Of a stretch of 6,187 bases of DNA, positions 1 to 5,921 are shown piece by piece. A program made the position numbers and the translations under genes. The notes under the pieces are model-generated. The model worked only from the letters and a program-made list of their open reading frames with translations, ran no database searches and was not told where the DNA came from. Within the stretch, counting starts at the first letter, position 1. Every line of letters starts with the position of its first letter. Location of the stretch: positions 1 to 6,187 of the forward strand of contig DNZD01000314.1 of NCBI GenBank assembly GCA_003504855.1, written 5' to 3'. Source of the DNA: Cytophagales bacterium. GTDB taxonomy: Bacteria; Bacteroidota; Bacteroidia; Cytophagales; Cyclobacteriaceae.

Positions 1-64
1 ATTGGCCAAATATACCAGATTTCGATCTTCTATTGTGCTGGAAGGCAGGCGTCGGACTCGGTGG
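1..64. other. Intergenic left edge, no gene seen
   Basis: This stretch lies downstream of the esterase stop codon and runs to the window edge. No frame gives a convincing protein end, and there is no hairpin with a T-run, so no terminator can be called for the esterase. The minus strand carries TATATTTG at 14 to 7, a perfect match to the Bacteroidota -7 consensus TAnnTTTG. No TTG-type -33 element sits about 19-21 bases upstream of it, so a promoter for a gene beyond the left edge is only a weak possibility. Confidence 0.4.
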
Positions 65-946
65 CTATTGGCGCTTAAAGAATGACCAGGCCTCCTGAAA
101 TGTGTCGATGTCATTGGGTAAGTCGTGTTTGCCCCCAACTACCTTTAATAAGACCACTTCTGGTTTACCTTGATGCGAATAACTGTATCGTTCGATAATC
201 TTGCCATCGCTGGTGTCAAGGTCGGGCAGCCTATCAGACCTGGGCGTTCCGGTGTAGCCAGCTAGTTGAGCCCAGTACCGGAATGATGCCTCGGCGGAGC
301 GCATTCTGCCCATACGGACATTATTGGCCAGTATGATTTCTCCACCTTCCCATTTATTTAACGGATCAAGGGTCCCATTCACGATCATGACTGACCGGGA
401 CACCTTCTTTTCGATGCAATCCATATTGGTGCTGTCGGGCAGGCTGGCAACGATCGCTGTGATAGCCCTGATTTTTTCAGGCATGGTAATCACCAATTTA
501 TATGCCATATGACCTCCACCACTAAAGCCGATGGCAAATACCCTTGACTCATCGATCTTATACTTGTCCCTGAAGTACTCGATCATACGGGTGAAGAACG
601 CCTCTTCATTGATGTTCTCCAGGTTGGGAGGGGTCTGTGCAGCTTTTCGGCACTCGTTCCAAAAGTGCTTGTAGCCATCCGGATATACCAATATAAATTG
701 TTCTTGATCCGAGCGGGCTTCGAGGTTCAGGGCGTTTTGACGAAAGTCTTTGCCATTGCCCCCTGACCCGTGAAGAACAAATATAAGTTGAGATACGGTT
801 GAAGTCCCGGGCTTTTTGAAATGGAATGTACGGTAATGGTTATCTATGCGGACCGAGTCAGAAAGTAACTGGGCATTTGCAGAGAGGGTAAAAAAAGAAA
901 CAACGAATAAAAGGAGTGAGCCCTTACGGAAAGGTGCAGTTCGCAT
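65..946 (-). CDS. Secreted PHB-depolymerase/feruloyl-esterase-like alpha/beta hydrolase
   Basis: Predicted serine esterase of the LpqC / poly(3-hydroxybutyrate) depolymerase-like family, 293 aa from the ATG at 946. Residues 1-25 form a signal peptide: a basic start (R2, R7, K8), a hydrophobic core LLLFVVSFF and a likely cut after SANA, so the enzyme should be periplasmic or secreted. The mature part has an oxyanion-loop HGSGGN (59-64), the nucleophile elbow GFSGG with S142, a probable acid D194 in NGTLDP, and a probable base H274 in GGKHD. Family knowledge supports ester hydrolysis; the substrate (polyester, feruloyl ester or other) cannot be told. In-frame TTG at 964 would add six residues before the signal peptide and is unlikely. 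The ATG lies 21 bases after the DUF779 stop, so the two are probably cotranscribed, although a TATATTTG just before the ATG could give it its own promoter. A functional link to aldehyde oxidation is not evident. Confidence 0.88.
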   Translation of the reverse strand: MRTAPFRKGSLLLFVVSFFTLSANAQLLSDSVRIDNHYRTFHFKKPGTSTVSQLIFVLHGSGGNGKDFRQNALNLEARSDQEQFILVYPDGYKHFWNECRKAAQTPPNLENINEEAFFTRMIEYFRDKYKIDESRVFAIGFSGGGHMAYKLVITMPEKIRAITAIVASLPDSTNMDCIEKKVSRSVMIVNGTLDPLNKWEGGEIILANNVRMGRMRSAEASFRYWAQLAGYTGTPRSDRLPDLDTSDGKIIERYSYSHQGKPEVVLLKVVGGKHDLPNDIDTFQEAWSFFKRQ

Positions 947-950
947 CAGG

Positions 951-958
951 CAAATATA
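951..958 (-). promoter_or_regulatory. Possible -7 promoter element before the esterase
   Basis: On the minus strand TATATTTG fully matches the Bacteroidota -7 consensus TAnnTTTG and lies four bases before the esterase ATG at 946. Transcription would then start at or next to the ATG, giving a leaderless message. There is no TTG-type -33 element at the usual spacing, so a chance match in an AT-rich junction is quite possible. Confidence 0.25.
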
Positions 959-967
959 CGGCAAAGT

Positions 968-1336
968 CTAATTGGACGACAGATTGACTTCATTCAACTC
1001 AGCCTCGGTGAATAGCCTGGATCTTACAATGAATCGCACCCCCATCGGTATCTCCAGCGAGAAGCTGGACCCGCGTCCGGCAATGACGTCCAACGTAAGC
1101 TGTGTGTGTTTCCAGTATTCGTACTGATCCCGGCTCATCCAGAATGGGCAGTCGTGGACCGTACCCAACAGCACATCGCTGTCTCCGGTTTTGAAATCCC
1201 CGGCTTCAAAGCACATAGGCTGTGATCCATCACAGCAACCGCCGCTCTGATGGAACATCAACGCCCCGTGACGTGCACGTAAGGTGTTTATCACGGCGAC
1301 AGCTTCTGGACTGATCAATACGCGGGGTACAGACAT
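968..1336 (-). CDS. DUF779 family small cysteine-rich protein
   Basis: A 122-aa cytoplasmic protein, full length for DUF779 (PF05610), a family of unknown biochemical function often encoded beside aldehyde or alcohol dehydrogenases. No signal peptide or membrane segment is visible. The characteristic part is HQSGGCCDGSQPMC (residues 29-42), with C34, C35 and C42, followed by H61 and C63 in HDCPFW; these could bind a metal or react with an aldehyde, but that is inference. An acidic tail region follows, EAELNE. The ATG at 1336 is chosen over an in-frame GTG at 1360, because the GTG lies in the loop of the terminator hairpin and would add an atypical leader. The gene sits 55 bases after the aldehyde dehydrogenase stop and 21 bases before the esterase. 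Expression probably depends on read-through of the hairpin from the dehydrogenase promoter. A maturation, repair or accessory role for the dehydrogenase is plausible but unproven. Confidence 0.9.
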   Translation of the reverse strand: MSVPRVLISPEAVAVINTLRARHGALMFHQSGGCCDGSQPMCFEAGDFKTGDSDVLLGTVHDCPFWMSRDQYEYWKHTQLTLDVIAGRGSSFSLEIPMGVRFIVRSRLFTEAELNEVNLSSN

Positions 1337-1339
1337 AAT

Positions 1340-1377
1340 AAAAAAACCTTCCTGCCGCACGCATGCAGCAGGAAGGT
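1340..1377 (-). terminator. Intrinsic terminator or attenuator between aldehyde dehydrogenase and DUF779
   Basis: On the minus strand, positions 1377-1368 (ACCTTCCTGC) pair perfectly with 1355-1346 (GCAGGAAGGT), a 10-bp stem. After one C-A mismatch the stem continues for 3 bp and closes on a four-base loop at 1360-1363. The stem runs straight into a T-run covering 1346-1340, then ATT and the DUF779 ATG at 1336. It lies only 14 bases past the dehydrogenase stop, so it ends that message. The plus strand has no T-run after the stem, so termination is one-directional. Since genes on the same strand follow immediately, partial read-through is expected. Confidence 0.85.
1347..1353 (-). promoter_or_regulatory. 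Shine-Dalgarno-like AGGAAGG of DUF779, buried in the terminator stem
   Basis: On the minus strand AGGAAGG lies ten bases before the DUF779 ATG at 1336, separated by the T-run. It forms most of the 3' arm of the hairpin, so when the hairpin is folded the ribosome site is paired. The other genes here have no comparable sequence, and Bacteroidota depend little on Shine-Dalgarno pairing, so its use in translation is uncertain. Confidence 0.4.
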
Positions 1378-1391
1378 AAATTGGTTAAGGG

Positions 1392-2918
1392 TTAAAAGAA
1401 TCCCAGTTTGTTCTTGTTGTAGGAGATCAGCATGTTCTTCGTGTTGCGATAATGGTTGAGCATCATCTTATGTGTCTCACGACCGAAACCTGATTTCTTA
1501 TAACCGCCGAAGGGTGCGTGAGCGGGATAGGCGTGGTAGCAGTTTACCCACACCCGACCTGCCTGAATGGCTCGTGGGATCTGATAGATCTCATGCGCAT
1601 CCCGGGTCCACAGACCCGCACCTAGACCATACAATGAGTCATTGGCAATAGCGATGGCCTCTTCGGTTGTCTTGAAGGTTGTTACACATACCACCGGCCC
1701 GAAGATCTCCTCCTGGAATACACGCATCTTGTTATTTCCCTTGAGGATGGTAGGTTGAATATAGTAGCCTTTCTCCAGTCCGCTGTTGAGTTGTGCGGCG
1801 GCACCACCGGTGATTACTTGAGCACCTTCCTGTTTGCCGATGTCCATGTAAGACAGAATCTTTTCAAACTGATCGTTGGACGCCTGGGCACCCATCATGG
1901 TGTCTTCGGCCAGTGGATGACCCACCTTGATGGCTTTGGTGCGGGCAACGACGCGCTCCATGAACTTGTCATAAATCTTTTCGTGTACCAACAAACGGGA
2001 AGGGCAAGTGCATACCTCGCCCTGGTTGAGCGCAAAAAGCACAGCCCCCTCAACGCACTTGTCGAAGAAGGCATCATCAGAATCCGCGATACTGGGCATG
2101 AAGATGTTTGGTGATTTTCCGCCGAGCTCCATCGTAACCGGAATGAGGTTCTCGCTGGCGTACTGCATGATCAATCGTCCCGTGGTCGTCTCACCGGTAA
2201 AGGCAACTTTAGCTACACGCGGTGAGGTGGCCAATGGCTTGCCGGCCTCAACGCCGAAACCGGTAACCACGTTGAGAATGCCTTTGGGCAGGATATCCTG
2301 AATCAATTCCATCCATACCATAATACTGGTCGGTGTTTGTTCGGCTGGTTTCACCACCACCGTACAACCGGCTGCCAGGGCAGGAGCAATTTTCCACGCG
2401 GCCATTAACAATGGAAAGTTCCAGGGAATAATCTGACCCACAACACCGAGGGGTTCCTGCAGGTTAATGCTGATGGTGTATTCATCGTGTTCGGACATGG
2501 TGCTCTCATCCGAGCGAATCACCCCTGCGAAATAGCGGAAGTGATCAATGGCGAGGGGAAGGTCAGCCGCTCTGGTTTCGCGAATGGCTTTGCCGTTGTC
2601 AACGGTCTCCACGCGGGCGAGGAGTTCGAGATTTTTTTCCATCACATCGGCAATGGCCAGCAGCACGCGGGCGCGTTCTGCCGCGGAGGTCTTGGACCAG
2701 GTAGCAAAGGCCACATGAGCCGCATCAATGGCTTTGTCGATGTCTTGCTTGTTGCCCCGGGCAGCCTGGGTAAACGGCTTCCCGTCGATAGGGGAAATGT
2801 TGTCGAAGTACTCTCCGCCAGAGGGAGCCACCCAGGCACCTCCGATAAAATGGTCGTAACGGGCTTTGAACGCAGGACGGGGAACCGTCTTTGTTTTGGT
2901 CATTTCAGCTGTTTCCAT
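1392..2918 (-). CDS. NAD-dependent aldehyde dehydrogenase, AldB/ExaC/AcoD type
   Basis: A 508-aa cytoplasmic enzyme oxidising an aldehyde (acetaldehyde or other short aliphatic aldehydes in characterised relatives) to the acid with NAD(P)+. All hallmarks are present, numbered from the ATG at 2918: oxyanion motif PWNFP (165-169, N167), cofactor lysine K190 in VVKPAEQTP, the Rossmann motif FTGETTTG (240-247), general base E264 in MELGGKSPN, catalytic C303 in [11 protein letters not shown], and the ribose-contacting E404 in EEIFGPV. The [11 protein letters not shown] form is typical of the AldB/ExaC/AcoD group, and the length matches the roughly 506 aa of that group. An in-frame ATG at 2903 (503 aa) is a close alternative start; TTG at 2948 is unlikely because it adds a low-complexity leader within the promoter region. 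The gene diverges from an AraC-type regulator, its likely controller, and is followed by a terminator and a DUF779 gene. The acid product and exact substrate cannot be inferred from sequence alone. Confidence 0.96.
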   Translation of the reverse strand: METAEMTKTKTVPRPAFKARYDHFIGGAWVAPSGGEYFDNISPIDGKPFTQAARGNKQDIDKAIDAAHVAFATWSKTSAAERARVLLAIADVMEKNLELLARVETVDNGKAIRETRAADLPLAIDHFRYFAGVIRSDESTMSEHDEYTISINLQEPLGVVGQIIPWNFPLLMAAWKIAPALAAGCTVVVKPAEQTPTSIMVWMELIQDILPKGILNVVTGFGVEAGKPLATSPRVAKVAFTGETTTGRLIMQYASENLIPVTMELGGKSPNIFMPSIADSDDAFFDKCVEGAVLFALNQGEVCTCPSRLLVHEKIYDKFMERVVARTKAIKVGHPLAEDTMMGAQASNDQFEKILSYMDIGKQEGAQVITGGAAAQLNSGLEKGYYIQPTILKGNNKMRVFQEEIFGPVVCVTTFKTTEEAIAIANDSLYGLGAGLWTRDAHEIYQIPRAIQAGRVWVNCYHAYPAHAPFGGYKKSGFGRETHKMMLNHYRNTKNMLISYNKNKLGFF

Positions 2919-3049
2919 GGTTTTTTTAGGTTTTTGTGGATATACCAAAGCTGCATGCTTTGCCGCTCATCGAATTGTCCTCCGGTATCAAATCATGGAC
3001 CTCAAGTCTCATTTCAATCGTTTTCTGGAATTCTTATATTGGCTTTCAG
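2919..3049. promoter_or_regulatory. Divergent promoter region of aldehyde dehydrogenase and AraC-type regulator
   Basis: These 131 bases separate the two outward-facing start codons and must carry both promoters. For the dehydrogenase, minus-strand CAGCTTTG at 2953-2946 matches TAnnTTTG except at the first base and would give a short leader. For the regulator, plus-strand TATATTGG at 3035-3042 has one mismatch and would give an almost leaderless message. Neither has a clear TTG -33 element. Three loosely similar TCAA-containing words start at 2988, 3002 and 3014 and could be AraC-type half-sites, but their spacing of 14 and 12 bases is irregular. Confidence 0.6.
2946..2962. promoter_or_regulatory. 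17-bp inverted repeat, candidate operator
   Basis: The arms CAAAGC and GCTTTG are perfectly complementary around the five-base spacer TGCAT. The repeat lies 27 bases upstream of the dehydrogenase ATG and overlaps the best -7-like element on that strand, where a bound protein would block or position RNA polymerase. Six-base arms are short enough to occur by chance in a region this size, and AraC-family proteins more often use direct repeats, so this is a candidate only. Confidence 0.35.
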
Positions 3050-3970
3050 ATGAAATCCGGACTTCAGCCATTCCTGCCTTCACCCGAACGTTCACTCTAC
3101 ACACTTGTAGAAAACCGGACTGCGTTCACCATGGAGAAGTGTGAATTGAACGTGTTTGAGACGCATCAGCGGGCCGAACGCGTAAACCTCACCTTTGGTG
3201 ACCTGGTACTTACCAGTATGTTACGGGGCAAAAAGGTCATGCACCTGTTTGGTGAACCGGGATTTGACTATCTGCCCGGCGAATCGGTGATTGTGCCACC
3301 GCATGAGACGATGCAGATCGACTTTCCGGAGGCTCAGCTAAGCAATCCGACCCAATGTATCGCGCTGGCCATATCGGCCGAGCACATTCAGGAGACACTC
3401 AACCTGTTGAATGAGAAGTTTCCCAAGGTGGAAGCGCACCAGCAGTGGAAAATTGAGGAAGCCATGTTTCACGTGAACAATACCCAGGAGCTTGGCGACA
3501 CGATCAATCGCTTGATGAGGATCAGTGTGCAGGAGCACCGGAAGGAGAAAGACTTGCTGGCACACCTGGCCCTGCGCGAATTGATGATCCGTCTCATGCA
3601 AACGCAGGCAAGGCAATTGCTCGAACTGAACTATGTGCGGATGGGATCCAGCCACCGCTTCGCTCACCTCATTCAGTACATTAAAACCAATATCCGCGAA
3701 AAGATTGATCTGAACAGGCTGCACGAGAAGGTGTGCATGAGCCGCGCCAGTTTCTTTAGAAAGTTCAAGGAAGAGTTTGGTATCGCACCGGGTGACTACA
3801 TTCTGCAGGAGCGATTGCGACTGGCGAAGGAACACCTGCGAAGCATGAGGCACAACATCACGGAAGTGTGCTACCTGTCCGGCTTTCAAAATCTTCACTA
3901 CTTCATTCGGGCGTTTAAGAAAGAGACCGGCATGACGCCCAAAACGTATCAGAGCATTTGCCAAAAGTAA
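3050..3970 (+). CDS. AraC-family transcriptional regulator, likely controls the aldehyde dehydrogenase
   Basis: A 306-aa DNA-binding protein. The N-terminal part (about 35-110) has the beta-rich pattern of an AraC-type ligand-sensing domain, with conserved-looking stretches TSMLRGKKVMHLF and FDYLPGESVIVPPHETM. This resembles the AraC_N domain seen in regulators such as YqhC, an aldehyde-responsive regulator of E. coli; that comparison is from memory of the families. A helical linker follows (about 145-195). The C-terminal part carries two helix-turn-helix motifs: first about 219-244 (LHEKVCMSRASFFRKFKEEFG), second about 268-297 with GFQNLHYFIRAFKKETGMTP, ending in the usual PKTYQ. The ATG at 3050 is preferred; an in-frame GTG at 2936 would push 38 untypical residues across the divergent promoter region almost up to the dehydrogenase start. 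Its divergent position makes local control of the dehydrogenase the simplest model; the inducer is unknown. The acyltransferase gene follows within 11 bases. Confidence 0.92.
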   Translation: MKSGLQPFLPSPERSLYTLVENRTAFTMEKCELNVFETHQRAERVNLTFGDLVLTSMLRGKKVMHLFGEPGFDYLPGESVIVPPHETMQIDFPEAQLSNPTQCIALAISAEHIQETLNLLNEKFPKVEAHQQWKIEEAMFHVNNTQELGDTINRLMRISVQEHRKEKDLLAHLALRELMIRLMQTQARQLLELNYVRMGSSHRFAHLIQYIKTNIREKIDLNRLHEKVCMSRASFFRKFKEEFGIAPGDYILQERLRLAKEHLRSMRHNITEVCYLSGFQNLHYFIRAFKKETGMTPKTYQSICQK

Positions 3971-3981
3971 ATATTGCATCG

Positions 3982-5028
3982 GTGGCCGCTTCCACAAAGC
4001 CACATTTCCCCATACTCGATGGCCTTCGTGGAACTGCCGCCTTGCTGGTGGTAGGCTTCCATTTGATGGAAGGATACTTTCCTGATTTCTCTCAACACCC
4101 CATGCACCACGGCTACCTCGCCGTCGATTTTTTTTTCCTGCTTTCGGGTTTTGTGATTGGATACGCCTATGATGACCGATGGTCGCGTATGTCTTTGATG
4201 GACTTCTTTCGCATCCGCCTCATTCGCCTGCATCCCCTCGTCATCGCCTCCCTGGTGATTGGAGGCCTTGCCTTTTATGTTGACCCGTTTTCAACCACCT
4301 CATCGTCAGTGGGGGCACTAAAGCTCGTCGCCATTGTTTTGTGGGGATTCACCCTGCTGCCGCATAAAGACATCCGGGGTTGGGATGAAACACACTCACT
4401 CAATGGTCCACTGTGGTCGCTGCTCCAAGAGTATCTCGCCAACCTGTTTTATGCACTGATTGGCAGGCGGATGAATCGAGCGACCCTTATCGGTTTCGTT
4501 TTCATATGGGGAGCCATCCTGACCGGCGTTGCGGTATGGCGTGGTGACCTCGCAACCGGATGGGGGTACAGCACCTTTTGGATTGGGGTTGTTCGCATGA
4601 TGTTCCCATTCTTTGCCGGGTTACTGCTCTATCGATCAGGGTTTAGGATTCGCATCCCGGCGGCCTATTTGATTTGTTCTTTGTTGCTGGTAGCATTGTT
4701 CTTCCCGACATACTCCTTCAACGGGTGGTATGAAGCTGCTTCCATCATCATCGCCTTCCCCTTGATTGTGGCGATGGGAGCCGGGGGTACCATCAGCGGT
4801 CGTTGGGCACAGATCTGTAATTTTGCAGGTATTATTTCCTATCCGATTTACATCATCCACTATCCTTTTATGTACATCTATATGGAGTGGATACACCTAA
4901 AACCCGACCCGGGCACCATTATCATGGTGGGAATAGTACTGTTATTCTTCTTTATCGGCCTGGCGTACGTAGTACTGAAGCGTTATGATGAGCCAGTGCG
5001 AAATTGGCTCAAACAAAACTGGCGCTGA
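3982..5028 (+). CDS. Acyltransferase family 3 integral membrane protein (OafA-like)
   Basis: A polytopic inner-membrane protein that should move an acyl group (usually acetyl) onto a sugar or other surface or exported molecule. Family signs (PF01757), numbered from the GTG at 3982: LDGLRG (12-17), the conserved H27 after the first membrane stretch, VDFFFLLSGFVIG (48-60), RLIRLHPL (79-86), LNGPLWSLLQEY (140-151), YPIYIIHYPF (287-296) and a C-terminal YDEPVRNWL. About ten hydrophobic segments are visible and the 348-aa length is normal for a stand-alone member without an extra SGNH domain. The first ATG in frame would remove the catalytic N-terminal motif, so the start must be non-ATG: GTG 3982 or TTG 3958. 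The TTG would overlap the regulator's end by 13 bases. The tight spacing suggests cotranscription with the regulator, although no metabolic link is apparent. It converges on the lipoprotein gene with eight bases between stop codons. Confidence 0.9.
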   Translation: MAASTKPHFPILDGLRGTAALLVVGFHLMEGYFPDFSQHPMHHGYLAVDFFFLLSGFVIGYAYDDRWSRMSLMDFFRIRLIRLHPLVIASLVIGGLAFYVDPFSTTSSSVGALKLVAIVLWGFTLLPHKDIRGWDETHSLNGPLWSLLQEYLANLFYALIGRRMNRATLIGFVFIWGAILTGVAVWRGDLATGWGYSTFWIGVVRMMFPFFAGLLLYRSGFRIRIPAAYLICSLLLVALFFPTYSFNGWYEAASIIIAFPLIVAMGAGGTISGRWAQICNFAGIISYPIYIIHYPFMYIYMEWIHLKPDPGTIIMVGIVLLFFFIGLAYVVLKRYDEPVRNWLKQNWR

Positions 5029-5036
5029 TCAGGCAC

Positions 5037-5849
5037 TCAATTGATTTCTTCCCTTTGCTCAAGCGAGACAACTGAAAAAATCCCGTCTTTGTATTCAACG
5101 TGCAGGATAGCCTGCCCTCCGCCTTCCTGATAACCATATCGCAGGTGAAGCCGAACTACCTCATTTTGTCCATCACCCGATTCCAAAGAAGTTATACTGC
5201 CGCCACCTGCTTCACCCGACAATAAACTGAACCAATTGCTATAGGATCCAGTGATCGCCTCCAGCGGCGAAGCATCACCCTTCAAAAAATGAATCTTTTT
5301 CCCAGCTTCATCCATGAAGTAAAGAACTGCATATTCGGTGCAGCCTGTCAGTCCCTGTGCATTGCTTGCCCCTGGTGTGGCGGGACGCAAGAAGCCAACG
5401 GTGTAGTTTTTTCCCGCATACTCAAAATTGTCTTGCCAGGTTGGCGCTCCTGTTTTTTGTAACAGACGATCGCCGGTTACCCAACCTTGTTGGTCATCCA
5501 GTTGTACCTGATACCAGGTATTCCGGTCGCATAGTTCCGCTTCAGCCGGGTAAGTCAGTGCAGATTGTGAGAGGACGATGGCTGGCCGCAGGGTGCCGAG
5601 GTACGTCTCGACATCTGAAATTTCTGTTGAATCTGTTGACAGGCTGGTACCAGACAAAACCAGGGCAGAGAACTCGGAGGCAGCCAGGCTGAATCCATAC
5701 AGCGCTTCATCGGCTTGCAGATTTGAACCCGTGGAAATCGGCTGCGATGTGGAATCAACCCTGGTGCTGTCTTGTTTCGAATCAGAACCAGATTTGGATT
5801 GGCAACCCAGCAACAGCAATACCAGAGAAAGTCGGGCAATGGATTTCAT
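5037..5849 (-). CDS. Lipoprotein of unknown function with SH3b-like segment
   Basis: A 270-aa predicted lipoprotein; I do not recognise the family as a whole. The N-terminus MKSIARLSLVLLLLGC is a clear lipoprotein signal with the lipidated cysteine at residue 16. Residues 17-45 form a Ser/Thr/Asp-rich flexible tether. Residues about 108-131 (with WYQVQLDDQQGWV) read like the core of a bacterial SH3 domain, which in other proteins binds peptidoglycan or peptide ligands. The C-terminal part (about 145-265) alternates short beta-like stretches and ends with a YKDG-IFSVVSLEQ strand pair. Two further cysteines, C107 and C170, might form a disulfide. The start is an ATG preceded by no Shine-Dalgarno sequence; TATCTTG about 30 bases upstream is a one-mismatch -7-like element. 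It lies 72 bases after the end of the upstream AraC-type regulator gene and could be cotranscribed with it. Cell-envelope location is well supported, function is not. Confidence 0.85.
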   Translation of the reverse strand: MKSIARLSLVLLLLGCQSKSGSDSKQDSTRVDSTSQPISTGSNLQADEALYGFSLAASEFSALVLSGTSLSTDSTEISDVETYLGTLRPAIVLSQSALTYPAEAELCDRNTWYQVQLDDQQGWVTGDRLLQKTGAPTWQDNFEYAGKNYTVGFLRPATPGASNAQGLTGCTEYAVLYFMDEAGKKIHFLKGDASPLEAITGSYSNWFSLLSGEAGGGSITSLESGDGQNEVVRLHLRYGYQEGGGQAILHVEYKDGIFSVVSLEQREEIN

Positions 5850-5921
5850 GGGGTAGCAGGTTTTGGCAATAACAAGATAGTGCCTTTATTGAAATTTCGG
5901 ATGAAGGTGAAGCAGGCAGAA

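Noticed and set aside
1337..1360. GTG start at 1360 for the DUF779 protein.
   Set aside because: It falls in the loop region of the terminator hairpin and adds eight residues, part of them encoded by the T-run; ATG 1336 is better placed.
2936..3049. Upstream GTG start that would lengthen the AraC-type regulator by 38 residues.
   Set aside because: The added residues are unlike the family N-terminus and would occupy the whole divergent promoter gap; ATG 3050 gives the normal length of about 300 aa.
2487..3053. Long open frame on the plus strand opposite the start of the aldehyde dehydrogenase gene (188 codons).
   Set aside because: It lies antisense to a certain gene, has no recognisable domain, and arises from the codon pattern of the dehydrogenase strand.
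3338..4003. Open frame of 221 codons on the minus strand across the AraC-type regulator gene.
   Set aside because: Antisense to clear helix-turn-helix coding sequence; its His/Leu/Gln-rich translation is typical of a shadow frame.
4990..5010. Inverted repeat GAGCCA-N9-TGGCTC near the end of the acyltransferase gene, considered as a terminator.
   Set aside because: It lies inside the coding region, has only six-base arms, and no T-run follows on either strand.
5029..5036. Search for a bidirectional terminator between the converging acyltransferase and lipoprotein genes.
   Set aside because: Only eight bases separate the stop codons and no stable stem with a T-run is visible around them.
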